Assembly (NCBI GenBank): GCA_944321435.1
Contig: CALULH010000004.1
Span: 1-64,000 of the forward strand
Source of the DNA: an uncultured Coriobacteriaceae bacterium
GTDB taxonomy: Bacteria; Actinomycetota; Coriobacteriia; Coriobacteriales; Coriobacteriaceae
Length of the DNA stretch: 64,000 nucleotides
Reading direction: 5' to 3'
Shown here piece by piece: positions 1 to 8,381 of the stretch. Both the position numbers and the translations under genes were made by a program. The notes beneath the pieces were generated by a model, which did no database searches, was not told where the DNA came from, and was given only the letters and a program-made list of their open reading frames with translations. The number at the start of each line of letters is the position of its first letter. Within the stretch, counting starts at the first letter, position 1.

Positions 1-1413
1 CTGGAGGAGCACTACTTCGGCGCCATCCGCCCCACCGTCAACGAGTTCATGAAGGAGCTCGACGACGAGCTGTGGAGCATCGGCATCGCCGCCAAGACCA
101 AGCACAACGAGGTGGCCCCCGCGCAGCACGAGCTCGCGCCGGTCTTCACCAACGCCAACCGCGCCGTTGACGAGAACCTCCTCATGATGGAGAAGATGCG
201 CCTGGTCGCCAGCCACTACGGCTTGGTCTGCCTGCAGCATGAGAAGCCTTTCGAGGGCATCAACGGATCGGGCAAGCACAACAACTGGTCCATCTCGGCC
301 GATGGCGCCAACCTGCTCGACCCCGGCGAGACGCCCGAGGAGAACCTGCAGTTCCTGGCGTTCCTCTCCTGCATCATCGCCGCAGTGGACGAGTACCAGG
401 AGCTGCTGCGCATGAGCGTGGCCACCTGCGGCAACGATCACCGTCTGGGCGCCAACGAGGCGCCGCCGGCCATCATCTCCATCTTCCTGGGCGACCTCCT
501 GACCGAGTGCGTCCAGAAGATCGTGGACGGCAAGGCCTCCGTGCACGCCAAGCACGGCGTGCTGGACCTGGGCGCCGACGTGCTCCCCAAGCTCATGCAG
601 GACAACTCCGACCGCAACCGCACGAGCCCCTTCGCCTTCACGGGCAACAAGTTCGAGTTCCGCATGCCCGGTTCGGCCGTCAACGCGTCCGACGCCAACA
701 TGGTGCTCGACACCACGGTGGCCGAGGAGCTCAAGCGTTTTGCCGACGCCCTCGAGGGCGTGCCGGCCGACGAGTTCGGCGAGAAGGCCCTCGACTACAT
801 CAAGCAGAGCCTCACCGACCACCAGCGCATCCTCTTCGGCGGCGACGGTTACTCCGATGAGTGGCACGAGGAGGCCGAGCGCCGCGGCTTGGCCAACCTT
901 CCCACCACGGCCGACGCGCTGCCCTGCTTTGTTTCCGAGAAGAGTCTCGAGCTCTTCGAGGGCATGGGCGTGCTGTCCGAGACCGAGGTCCGCAGCCGTT
1001 ACGAGTGCAAGCTCGAGAAGTACGTCAAGCGCATGAACATCGAGGTCCGCACCATGCTGCGCATGGCCGAGCGCACCTACTTGCCGCAGGTCAGCGCCTA
1101 CGCTACCAAGATCGCCAAGGGCATCTCCACGGTGCGCGCCGTTGCGCCGGACGCCCCTATGGAGTCCGAGAGCGCGCTGCTCAACACGCTGCTCGACGGC
1201 GTGACCGAGATCAACCGCGCGCTGGGCGCGCTCGATGCCGAGCATGAGGAAGCCATGGCCTTCACCGACCTGCAGCAGCAGGCGTACTGGTACGCGCGCA
1301 AGGTCATCCCCGCCATGGACGAGCTGCGCTGCGCCGTCGACAACATGGAACCCGTCGTGGCGCGCGATTACTGGCCCGTGCCCACCTACGACGACATGCT
1401 GTTCTACGTGTAG
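1..1413 (+). CDS. glnN: Glutamine synthetase type III, C-terminal part
   Basis: This is the C-terminal part (about 470 residues) of a type III glutamine synthetase, the ATP-dependent cytoplasmic enzyme that makes glutamine from glutamate and ammonia. The frame is open from base 1, so the ATG at 49 is internal and the N-terminal third lies outside the window. Visible GSIII signatures are NGSGKHNNWS, GANEAPPA and TSPFAFTGNKFEFRMPG, which belong to the glutamate and nucleotide site of the family, followed by the long helical C-terminal tail typical of GSIII. GSIII enzymes are usually about 700 residues, which fits the missing part. A strong terminator follows, so it probably ends its own transcript. 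Its position just before an arginine cluster puts two nitrogen-assimilation steps side by side, but nothing shows co-transcription. Confidence 0.95.
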   Translation: MEEHYFGAIRPTVNEFMKELDDELWSIGIAAKTKHNEVAPAQHELAPVFTNANRAVDENLLMMEKMRLVASHYGLVCLQHEKPFEGINGSGKHNNWSISADGANLLDPGETPEENLQFLAFLSCIIAAVDEYQELLRMSVATCGNDHRLGANEAPPAIISIFLGDLLTECVQKIVDGKASVHAKHGVLDLGADVLPKLMQDNSDRNRTSPFAFTGNKFEFRMPGSAVNASDANMVLDTTVAEELKRFADALEGVPADEFGEKALDYIKQSLTDHQRILFGGDGYSDEWHEEAERRGLANLPTTADALPCFVSEKSLELFEGMGVLSETEVRSRYECKLEKYVKRMNIEVRTMLRMAERTYLPQVSAYATKIAKGISTVRAVAPDAPMESESALLNTLLDGVTEINRALGALDAEHEEAMAFTDLQQQAYWYARKVIPAMDELRCAVDNMEPVVARDYWPVPTYDDMLFYV

Positions 1414-1484
1414 CGTTCAGACGCCGCTTTGCGGAGCGCGCGTTACGGGCGCTCCGCATAAGATGGGCGAGAAGCACCGCCGTC

Positions 1485-1525
1485 AAGCCGCCTGTCCGGG
1501 CATCTCCGGATGGGCGGCTTTTTTA
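1485..1525 (+). terminator. Rho-independent terminator after glnN
   Basis: AAGCCGCC (1485-1492) pairs with GGCGGCTT (1513-1520), an inner CCGG/CCGG pairing strengthens the stem, and a run of six T follows. It lies about 70 bases after the glnN stop. A copy of the GGGCGAGAAG motif (1465-1474) sits directly upstream. Confidence 0.85.
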
Positions 1526-1540
1526 TGAACAATGCGTAAA

Positions 1541-1610
1541 GATACACAATAATGCAAAAATAGTGCTATTTCATGCAAAATTATGAGTATTAGAGTGCTA
1601 TTCTTTCAAA
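1541..1610 (+). promoter_or_regulatory. A+T-rich control region upstream of argC
   Basis: The 1414-1782 gap holds the glnN terminator and then a distinctly A+T-rich patch in a G+C-rich genome. Two direct copies of AGTGCTATT start at 1562 and 1594, 32 bases or about three helical turns apart. TATGCAA/ATTATGA-like words resembling half arginine boxes lie around 1549-1588. This is the only plausible promoter/operator region for the arginine genes. ArgR binding is an inference from position; no full consensus ARG box is visible. The rest of the gap (1611-1782) shows nothing recognisable except the argC ribosome-binding site. Confidence 0.45.
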
Positions 1611-1782
1611 CCATCGCATGAGACGGCTCGGCCCGTGCGCGCCCCGGCGTTGCTCGCGTAAAGACACGCAGACAATGTTACCAGTGCGCAACCGCGGGCC
1701 CGCCGCGCGCAGGTGGGCGTAGGATAGACGGCGGCACGCTTAAGCACAGCGCTTGCAGGGCGCAGGGAAGGAGCGCAAGAGC

Positions 1783-2853
1783 ATGGCATACAAGGTAGGC
1801 ATCGTAGGGGCGGCGGGCTACGCGGGCGTGGAGGCCGTGCGCCTGGTGCTGCAGCATCCCTCGTTCGAGCTCGCGGTCATCACCTCCAACGCCGACGAGG
1901 GCCAGCGTCTGGACAGCATGTACCCGGCCTTTGCCGGCCAGACCGACCTGGCGTTCTCGCGTCACGACGACCCGGCCGTGAAGGACTGCGACCTTGTCTT
2001 TCTCGCCGTGCCGCACACCGCGGCCCTGGCGCAGGCCCCCGGCCTGCTTGAGGCCGGCGTCACCGTCGTGGACCTCTCCGCCGACTACCGCCTTGACGAT
2101 CCCGCGGTGTACGAGCAGTGGTACGGCGCGCCGCACACCTCGCCGGAGCTTCTCAAAACCCGCGCCTTCGGCCTGCCCGAGCTTTTTGCCGACGATTTAG
2201 CCCAGGCGGCCGAGAAGCACGCCGCCGGCCAGGCCGTGCTGGTAGCCTGCGCCGGCTGCTATCCCACGGCCACCTCGCTGGCAGCGGCCCCGGCCGTGCG
2301 CGCCGGGCTGGTGGCTCCGGATGCCACCATCGTGGTCGACGCCATCTCCGGCGTGACGGGGGCCGGCAAGGGCTGCACTGCACGCACGCATTACTGCGGC
2401 GCCGACGAGAACCTGGAGGCCTACAACGTGGCCAGGCACCGTCATACGCCCGAGATCGCGCAGATTCTGGGCCGTCCGGGCCGCGTGCTCTTCACACCGC
2501 ACTTGGCCCCGCTCAAGCGCGGCCTGCTCTCAACGGTCTACCTGCCGCTTTCGTCGGACGCTGCCCGGGACCTCACCGTCGAGTCCCTGGTCGATCAGTA
2601 CCGCGCCTTCTATGCCGGCCGTCCCTTCGTGCAGGTGCTCCCGGCGGGGCAGCTGCCCAAGACCAGCTCGGTCGCCGGCAGCAACGTGGCGCAGGTAGGC
2701 CTGGCCATCGACCGCGCAACGGGCACGCTGGTCGCCGTGGGCGCCATCGACAACCTGTGCAAGGGGGCCGCGGGCCAGGCCGTGCAGTGCGCCAACATCG
2801 TCCTCGGCCTGCCCGAAACCAGCGGGCTGCCCACCGCGGGCTTGCCGGTTTAG
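1783..2853 (+). CDS. argC: N-acetyl-gamma-glutamyl-phosphate reductase
   Basis: This NADPH-dependent cytoplasmic enzyme reduces N-acetylglutamyl phosphate to the semialdehyde, the third step of arginine synthesis. The N-terminal GIVGAAGYAGVE is the Rossmann nucleotide-binding loop, and ACAGCYPTA carries the catalytic cysteine (about residue 155). HLAPLKRGLL and the C-terminal AIDNLCKGAAGQA motif are typical of ArgC. The length of 356 residues is slightly above the usual 340-350. The ATG at 1783 is chosen because GGAAGGAG lies 8-10 bases upstream; an ATG 30 bases earlier lacks such a site. It is the first gene of an argC-argJ-argB-argD series. Confidence 0.96.
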   Translation: MAYKVGIVGAAGYAGVEAVRLVLQHPSFELAVITSNADEGQRLDSMYPAFAGQTDLAFSRHDDPAVKDCDLVFLAVPHTAALAQAPGLLEAGVTVVDLSADYRLDDPAVYEQWYGAPHTSPELLKTRAFGLPELFADDLAQAAEKHAAGQAVLVACAGCYPTATSLAAAPAVRAGLVAPDATIVVDAISGVTGAGKGCTARTHYCGADENLEAYNVARHRHTPEIAQILGRPGRVLFTPHLAPLKRGLLSTVYLPLSSDAARDLTVESLVDQYRAFYAGRPFVQVLPAGQLPKTSSVAGSNVAQVGLAIDRATGTLVAVGAIDNLCKGAAGQAVQCANIVLGLPETSGLPTAGLPV

Positions 2854-2929
2854 AAGAACGACCCTTACGTGCGCCGCGCTGCCGCCGGATCCCCGGCGGC
2901 CCCGGCGTGTCAGATGAAAGGAGCGGCCC

Positions 2930-4369
2930 ATGGGAGCAACGAGCCAACCCAAGCTGCCCGAGCTGCACGAGATACCCGGCGCGGGCGTGACCGCGGCCGC
3001 CGGCTTTGCCGCGGGCGGCATTCACGCGGGCTTCCGCAAGAACCCCGAGCGTTTGGATATGGCGCTGCTGGTGGCGCAGGGCGGGCCCTGCGCGGCGGCC
3101 GGCACCTTCACGCAGAATCGCTTCTGCGCGGCGCCGGTGCAGGTCAGCCGCGCCCATCTGGGCCAGGGCGCCTGCTACGGCCTGGCGCGCGCGGTAGTTG
3201 TCAACTCCGGTAACGCCAACGCCGCAACCGGAGCGCAGGGCCTGGCTGTGGCCGAGCAGACCGCGCAGCTGGTGGCCGATGCGGTGGGGTGCGCTGCCGA
3301 CCAGGTGCTCGTGGCGTCCACGGGCGTGATCGGCCAGCAGCTGGACCTGGCCCCGTTTGAGGCGGGCGTGCCCGCGCTGGCTGCCCAGCTTGCGGCGGGG
3401 GGCGAGAAGGGCGGCGCGCCCTTGGAGGCGGAGGCCGTCGCAGCCGACGCGGCGCCGGCCGAGGGCGCTGCCGGGTCCCCGGCGGGCGCTGGCGCGGACG
3501 GCGCTGGCAAACCGGCGGATGCCCCCGCGTGGACGCCCGAGCAGGCTGCGGCCGGCGTCGCCACCGGCGCCGCTGCGGCGCGGGCCATTATGACCACCGA
3601 CACGGTGCCCAAGGAGCGCGCCGTAAGCTACGTGAGCGCCGATCCCGCCTACGCCGGCACCACTTTCCACGTGGGCGGCATGTGCAAGGGGTCCGGCATG
3701 ATCATGCCCAACATGGCGACCATGATCGCCGTACTCACCACCGACGCGCCGGTGGAGCCCCGGACGCTGCACCAGGTGCTTATCGCCTGCGTTAAGCGCT
3801 CGTTCAACAAGGTGACCGTCGATTCCGACACCTCCACCAACGACACGTGCTTTGCGCTCGCCAGCGGCGCCGCGGCCGCCGATGCCGCCCCCATCGTCGC
3901 CGGCACCCTCGCCGCCGCCGAGCTCGAGGCCGCGTTCCAGCATGTGTGCACCCAGCTTGCCCGCGCGATCGCGGCCGACGGCGAGGGCGCGAGCAAGCTC
4001 GTGACGGTCAACGTGTCCGGTGCGGCCACGGACGCCGACGCCGATCTGGCCGCTCGCACGGTGGCCAACTCCCCGCTGGTCAAGACGGCCATCTACGGGC
4101 ATGACTGCAACTGGGGCCGCATTGCCGACGCGCTGGGCCGGTCGGGCGCCGCGTTCAACCAGGAGGACGTGACCATCAGGATCATGGATCTGCTGGTGTG
4201 CGAGAAGGGCCTTACCGTGTCGTTTGACGAGGACGAGGCCCTGCGGCGCTTCGAGCGTCCGGAGATCGTCATCGACGCCGACCTGGGTGCCGGTGACTGC
4301 GCCACCACCATCTGGACCTGCGACCTCACGCACGAGTACGTGACGATCAACGGCGACTACCGGACGTAG
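2930..4369 (+). CDS. argJ: Bifunctional ornithine acetyltransferase / N-acetylglutamate synthase
   Basis: ArgJ moves the acetyl group from N-acetylornithine to glutamate and so recycles acetate in the cyclic arginine pathway. It is made as a precursor that cleaves itself into alpha and beta chains. The nucleophile threonine is visible in MPNMATMIAV (Thr264). VVNSGNANAATG near residue 90 and DCNWGRI and TNDTCFALASG later are family signatures. The protein is 479 residues against about 400 normally. The excess is an Ala/Gly/Glu-rich stretch at residues about 155-208 that holds the GEKGGAP coded by a GGGCGAGAAG motif. The insertion falls in the alpha chain, just before the conserved ARAIMTTDT. 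A GAAAGGAGC site precedes the ATG. The 76-base gap from argC suggests co-transcription. Confidence 0.95.
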   Translation: MGATSQPKLPELHEIPGAGVTAAAGFAAGGIHAGFRKNPERLDMALLVAQGGPCAAAGTFTQNRFCAAPVQVSRAHLGQGACYGLARAVVVNSGNANAATGAQGLAVAEQTAQLVADAVGCAADQVLVASTGVIGQQLDLAPFEAGVPALAAQLAAGGEKGGAPLEAEAVAADAAPAEGAAGSPAGAGADGAGKPADAPAWTPEQAAAGVATGAAAARAIMTTDTVPKERAVSYVSADPAYAGTTFHVGGMCKGSGMIMPNMATMIAVLTTDAPVEPRTLHQVLIACVKRSFNKVTVDSDTSTNDTCFALASGAAAADAAPIVAGTLAAAELEAAFQHVCTQLARAIAADGEGASKLVTVNVSGAATDADADLAARTVANSPLVKTAIYGHDCNWGRIADALGRSGAAFNQEDVTIRIMDLLVCEKGLTVSFDEDEALRRFERPEIVIDADLGAGDCATTIWTCDLTHEYVTINGDYRT

Positions 4370-4381
4370 CGAGCTCGCACC

Positions 4382-4494
4382 GGGGGCTTGGGGCTGTTAT
4401 GTTTCGGCGATTTCTGAGCCCGGCTTTTCGCCCGGCGTGGCCGGCGAAAAGATGCGGGCGAATATGAGCCGAAACATAACAGCCCCAAGCCCCC
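4382..4494. repeat. Long palindrome between argJ and argB
   Basis: A perfect 27-base inverted repeat (4382-4408 with 4468-4494) encloses a second inner stem in which CTTTTCGCC pairs with GGCGAAAAG. The whole 113 bases would fold as one long two-part hairpin. It fills most of the 171-base argJ-argB gap and has no T-run, so it is not a standard terminator. The arms contain TTATGTTTCGGC, which is less G+C-rich than the surroundings. It could be an attenuating or RNA-processing structure inside the arginine transcript, or a dispersed repeat element. Confidence 0.85.
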
Positions 4495-4540
4495 TTCGGT
4501 GGGACGGGGCGGGGATAGAGCAGGCAAGTGAGGGAGGACC

Positions 4541-5509
4541 ATGAAGTACGCGCGGGATACGCGGCCGTTTGCGCAGCCCAGCAAGATGGCGGAGCTGCTC
4601 TCCGAGACGCTGCCGTGGATCAAGAACATCACCGGCAAGACGGTGGTTATCAAGTACGGCGGCGCCGCCATGGAAAACGACGAGCTCAAGCAGGACGTCA
4701 TGAGCGATATCGTGCTGCTCAAGCTCTTCGGCATGAACCCCATCATCGTGCACGGCGGCGGCAAGGCCATCAACCGCCAAATGGACGCGCTGCGCATGGA
4801 GGTGCGCTTCAGCAACGGCAGGCGCGTCACCACGCCCGAGGCCATGGAGGTGGTGCGGCAGGTGCTGGTGGGCGAGGTCAACCAGGACCTGGTGACCGCG
4901 GTGAACCACCACGGCAACCTGGCCGTGGGCGTGTCGGGCTCCGATGCCGGCACGCTGGTTGCCCGGCAGCTCGACCCCGATCTCGGCCGCGTGGGCGAGA
5001 TCACCAAGGTCAACACCGGCTACCTTGAGGATCTTATCGCCCGCGACTACATTCCCGTGGTGGCGACGGTGGCGCTAGGCGAGGACGGCGGCTACTACAA
5101 CATCAACGCCGACACGGCGGCGGGCTATATCGCCGAGGCCGTGGGCGCGCACAAGGTCATCTTCCTGACCGATGTGGACGGCCTGTACGAGGACTTCTCG
5201 GACAAGGGGTCGCTGATCTCCAACCTCACGCTCACCGAGGCCAAGCAGATGGTGGCCGACGGCGTGCTGGCCAGCGGCATGATCCCCAAGATCGACTCAT
5301 GCATCCGCGCGCTGGAGGGCGGCGTGCTGCGCGCGCACATCATCAACGGCACCACCCCGCATTCGCTGTTGATCGAGCTTCTGACCGACGAGGGCTGCGG
5401 TACCGTGGTGCATGCCACGCCCGAGGCCTACGAGTTCGACACGCATCCGCTGGGCACCAAGCTGGCCGAGCGCCTGATGGTCAACCTGACTGGGGCCGAG
5501 AGCCGGTAG
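4541..5509 (+). CDS. argB: Acetylglutamate kinase
   Basis: ArgB phosphorylates N-acetylglutamate with ATP, the second step of arginine synthesis. The amino-acid-kinase fold is shown by VVIKYGGAAM near residue 35 and VHGGGKAIN near residue 72. NINADTAAGYIAEAV and the late GGMIPK-type stretch (ASGMIPKIDSC) are substrate-site signatures. At 322 residues it has an N-terminal extension of about 20 residues ahead of the catalytic core, like the arginine-feedback-inhibited, hexameric type. Feedback inhibition is therefore likely but not provable here. A GGGAGGACC site precedes the ATG. It lies between argJ and argD in the same orientation. Confidence 0.96.
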   Translation: MKYARDTRPFAQPSKMAELLSETLPWIKNITGKTVVIKYGGAAMENDELKQDVMSDIVLLKLFGMNPIIVHGGGKAINRQMDALRMEVRFSNGRRVTTPEAMEVVRQVLVGEVNQDLVTAVNHHGNLAVGVSGSDAGTLVARQLDPDLGRVGEITKVNTGYLEDLIARDYIPVVATVALGEDGGYYNINADTAAGYIAEAVGAHKVIFLTDVDGLYEDFSDKGSLISNLTLTEAKQMVADGVLASGMIPKIDSCIRALEGGVLRAHIINGTTPHSLLIELLTDEGCGTVVHATPEAYEFDTHPLGTKLAERLMVNLTGAESR

Positions 5510-5551
5510 CGCCCTGCACGTTTGAGCCCTGCGGGGCGGAAGGAGTACGGT

Positions 5552-6880
5552 ATGAGCTTCGAGATCGAGAAGAACCTCGACCAAACGTATATGATGCCCA
5601 CGTTCGGGCGGTCGGACGTGGAGTTCGTGAGTGGCAACGGCATGGAGATTGCCGCTGCCGACGGCCGCACGTACCTGGACTTTCTCGCCGGCATTGGCGT
5701 GTGCTGCCTGGGCCATGCGCATCCGGCCGTCACGGCGGCGCTGACGCGGCAGGTGGGCAAGCTTCTGCACGTGTCGAACTACTTCTACATCGAACATCGC
5801 GGCGAGGCGGCGGCGCTGCTCTCCAAGTTGGCTAACGACGATATGACCGGTGCTGCGGCTCTGGCCGACGCCCTTGCCGCCCGCGCAGCACTGGGCGACG
5901 ACGCGGCGGACGACGCGCGCGCTGCGGCGGACGAGGCCGTTGCCGCTGCGGCCACCCCGGCTGCGGGCGAGCAGGTGTGGGAGACCTTCTGGGCCAATTC
6001 CGGCGCCGAGGCAAACGAAGGCGCCATGAAGCTGGCGCGCCTGTGGTCAAAGCGCCACGGCAACGGCGGCAACACCATCGTGGCGCTGCGCGGCAGCTTC
6101 CACGGCCGTACGCTCGAGACGGTGGCCGCCACCATGCAGGATTGGCTGCAGGACGCCTTCAGGCCGCTTCCGGGCGGCTTTGTGGCCTGCACTCCCAACG
6201 ACTGCGACGAGCTGCGCGCCATCTTTGCGGCCAACCCCGGTCAGATCTGCGCGGTGATGTACGAGCCCATCCAGGGCGAGTCCGGCGTGCACCCCCTGAC
6301 CCCCGAGTTCATGGAGTGCATGGAGGAGCTTGCCCACGCCAACCAGGCCCTGTTGCTGGCAGACGAGGTGCAGACGGGCGTTTTCCGCAGCGGCAAGCCC
6401 TTTGCGTTCCAGACCTACGGCGTGACGCCGGACATCATGAGCCTGGCAAAGGGAATCGCCGGCGGCGTGCCCGCAGGTGCCGTGGTGGCCAAGAAGGAGA
6501 TCGCCGAAACCTTTGCCCCGGGCGATCACGGAAGCACCTTCGGCGGCAGCTGCCTTGCGGTGGCCGCGGCCGAGGCGGTGCTGACGGAGCTCGTGCGCGG
6601 TCGGTACGATGAGCGCGCAGCCGAGGTCGGAGCGTATATGCGCGAGAAGCTGGCGGAGCTGCCGCACGTGACCGAGGTGCGCGGTCGCGGCCTTATGCTG
6701 GGGGCCGAGCTGGACGCGGCCGCCGGTGACGCGCACGACGTGGTGGCCCGCGCCCTTGAGGCGGGCGTCGTCATCAACGCTACCGGCGCCACCACGCTGC
6801 GGTTCCTCCCGCCGCTCATCTGCGAGAAGGCCGATGTGGACAAGTTGGTTGCGATTCTGAGGCAGGTGCTGGGGGCGTAG
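5552..6880 (+). CDS. argD: Acetylornithine aminotransferase
   Basis: ArgD is a PLP enzyme of the class III aminotransferases that converts N-acetylglutamate semialdehyde to N-acetylornithine. The PLP lysine is Lys300 in IMSLAKGIAGG. ANSGAEANEGAMK, SFHGRT and ADEVQTGVFRSG are family motifs. The protein has 442 residues, about 40 more than usual. The excess is an Ala/Asp-rich insertion at residues about 96-141, between the HVSNYFYI region and the conserved ETFWANSG. The ATG at 5552 has GGAAGGAG 6-8 bases upstream; an ATG 30 bases earlier has none. It is the last recognisable arginine gene here; argF, argG and argH are not in the window. Confidence 0.95.
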   Translation: MSFEIEKNLDQTYMMPTFGRSDVEFVSGNGMEIAAADGRTYLDFLAGIGVCCLGHAHPAVTAALTRQVGKLLHVSNYFYIEHRGEAAALLSKLANDDMTGAAALADALAARAALGDDAADDARAAADEAVAAAATPAAGEQVWETFWANSGAEANEGAMKLARLWSKRHGNGGNTIVALRGSFHGRTLETVAATMQDWLQDAFRPLPGGFVACTPNDCDELRAIFAANPGQICAVMYEPIQGESGVHPLTPEFMECMEELAHANQALLLADEVQTGVFRSGKPFAFQTYGVTPDIMSLAKGIAGGVPAGAVVAKKEIAETFAPGDHGSTFGGSCLAVAAAEAVLTELVRGRYDERAAEVGAYMREKLAELPHVTEVRGRGLMLGAELDAAAGDAHDVVARALEAGVVINATGATTLRFLPPLICEKADVDKLVAILRQVLGA

Positions 6881-7040
6881 CGCCCGAGGCGGGCTGCGCT
6901 TGCGGGGTGTGCGGAGGCGCAGCGGATTTGCGTTGCTGGAGGCCGCGCGGAGGCACGGTGGACTTGCATTGCTGGATTTGCCTTGAGCTGAAAAGGCCGC
7001 GGGCGCTCTGCTTGCGGCCTTTTCCTGTCAGCTACGAATT

Positions 7041-7192
7041 CCGCATGCACTTTCTGGTGCCCCGTGGGTTCCGCATGCACTTTCTATCATCTGATGGCCT
7101 TGCATGCATTCCTTATCGCCTGGCGGCCATTTTTGGCCTCCAGCCGATAGGGAATGCATGCTGAATATGCAGGCGATAGGGAATGCATGCAG
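7041..7192. repeat. GCATGC repeat array, copy 1
   Basis: Five GCATGC cores start at 7044, 7074, 7103, 7157 and 7186, so the spacing is 30, 29, 54 and 29. The first three units point one way and the last two the other, and the 54-base step is a hairpin. GCATTCCTTATCGCC pairs imperfectly with GCCGATAGGGAATGC. Forward units read GATAGGGAATGCATGC. Two further arrays with the same geometry occur near 10.7 and 25.9 kb. The array lies between argD and a transporter remnant. The flanking stretch 6881-7040 shows nothing recognisable. Confidence 0.85.
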
Positions 7193-7193
7193 A

Positions 7194-7364
7194 GCGGACG
7201 GCTTGTCCGTTGGGGGCCTTCTTGCCCTTGGCGCGACGGTTTGCTGGGGCGGCGAAAACAACTGCACGGCGCGGCTTGCAGGGTGCGATCCTTTGCAGGT
7301 CGTTGCGCTGGCGATGATGCTGCTCGGAGCATGGCTTGCCGCGCTGAAAGGCGAGAACGCCTAA
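7194..7364 (+). pseudogene. Remnant of an EamA/DMT-family transporter
   Basis: The translated stretch GGLLALGATVCWGGENNCTA then RLAGCDPLQVV resembles the conserved end of the first half of EamA-type drug/metabolite transporters, where GxxLxLGAxxCWGxxNN and a following DPLQI are common. It runs directly into ALAMMLLGAWLAALKGENA and a stop, which looks like the last helix of the same protein. The middle of the protein and the N-terminus are missing, so this appears to be a gene reduced by an internal deletion. No start codon or ribosome-binding site belongs to it, and repeat array 1 lies at its 5' edge. The following 7365-7628 shows only the leader of the next gene. Confidence 0.5.
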
Positions 7365-7628
7365 CCGATTTGCGCCCCTAGGGCATAGCGCCGCCGCCGA
7401 GAGCGCGCTTCGTCACGGCTGATTCAAATTCCGGGACAGATTGAACCATATTCGAACCATCCAGGCCCCCGCCAACTCTCAGGAGCAATCGATACCAACT
7501 CCAGCCAGCAAGTTTCCTAACAACAACAAGGAAAGCCCGCCACGCGTCGATTAGCTCGGAGCTAATGAAATCCCCCTCCCAAATGCCGATACTGGTTGAA
7601 ACGTACCTACAACCAGGAGGGCAAATCC

Positions 7629-8366
7629 ATGGGCTACTCAGAGCAAAAGCCGTTGTCGGTTGCGGCGATTATCGGCGTCGTGCTGGGCGCAATCGCAGTG
7701 CTGACGTCTTTTATGCCGATCATCAACAACGGGTCGTTCATCTTGGCGCTTATCGGCGCGGTGGCTGGCATTGTGGGGCTGGTCGGCGTTTTGCGCGGTA
7801 AGAAGCGCAGCAAGCCGTTGGCCATTATCGCCCTGGCACTCAACGTCATTGCCGTGGCGGTGGTTATCGCCACGCAGAGCATGTACTCCGCCGCCATCGA
7901 CGACGCGGTGAACGGCCCGGCCGTGGCTTCGACCAGCCAGGCGGGCGATGCGGACCAGGCGCCCGCAGATCAGGCCGCCGATCAGGCAAACGCCGCCGCA
8001 AGCGCCACCGACCTTGCCGTGGGCACTGCCGCCACGCTGGAGAACGGCCTTACCGTGACCGTCGATTCCGTGGCGGGCGGTTTGACCAATTACGACGGAT
8101 CGGCCATTACGTGCGTACACGTCACGTACGCAAACAACGGCTCGGACGAGGTTGCGTTCAACATGTTCGACTGGTCCGGTCAAGACGCGCAGGGTGCGCA
8201 GCGCAACTCCACGTTCTACTCGGACGGCACGGAGCAGCTCGATTCCGGCACGCTTGCCGCAGAGGGCACGGTTGCCGGCAACGTGTATTTCGAGGGCGAT
8301 CTGGCCAAGGTCCTGTACACTTACAGCGCGTTTGGCGATACGTCGGCAAGTTGGAACGTTGCCTAG
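7629..8366 (+). CDS. Membrane-anchored protein, DUF4190-like plus DUF4352-like domains
   Basis: The function is unknown. Residues about 8-90 hold two or three hydrophobic segments (AAIIGVVLGAIAVLTSF, LALIGAVAGIVGLVGVL, LAIIALALNVIAVAVVI), like DUF4190-type membrane proteins. A low-complexity Ala/Asp/Gln linker follows. The C-terminal 110 residues (LENGLTVTVDSVAG...CVHVTYANNGSDEVAFN) look like the immunoglobulin-like DUF4352/telokin-like domain, probably outside the membrane. The ATG at 7629 has AGGAGG nine bases upstream, so a longer frame from 7596 is not used. It is followed 15 bases later by an HTH gene and then a membrane Ser/Thr kinase, which suggests a small surface-signalling group. 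Confidence 0.75.
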   Translation: MGYSEQKPLSVAAIIGVVLGAIAVLTSFMPIINNGSFILALIGAVAGIVGLVGVLRGKKRSKPLAIIALALNVIAVAVVIATQSMYSAAIDDAVNGPAVASTSQAGDADQAPADQAADQANAAASATDLAVGTAATLENGLTVTVDSVAGGLTNYDGSAITCVHVTYANNGSDEVAFNMFDWSGQDAQGAQRNSTFYSDGTEQLDSGTLAAEGTVAGNVYFEGDLAKVLYTYSAFGDTSASWNVA

Positions 8367-8381
8367 GCAGAGGAAGGCGAC

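Noticed and set aside
7041-7192. CRISPR array
   Set aside because: The units are degenerate, occur in both orientations around a hairpin and are separated by about 9-11 bases rather than unique 30-40 base spacers. No cas gene is nearby.
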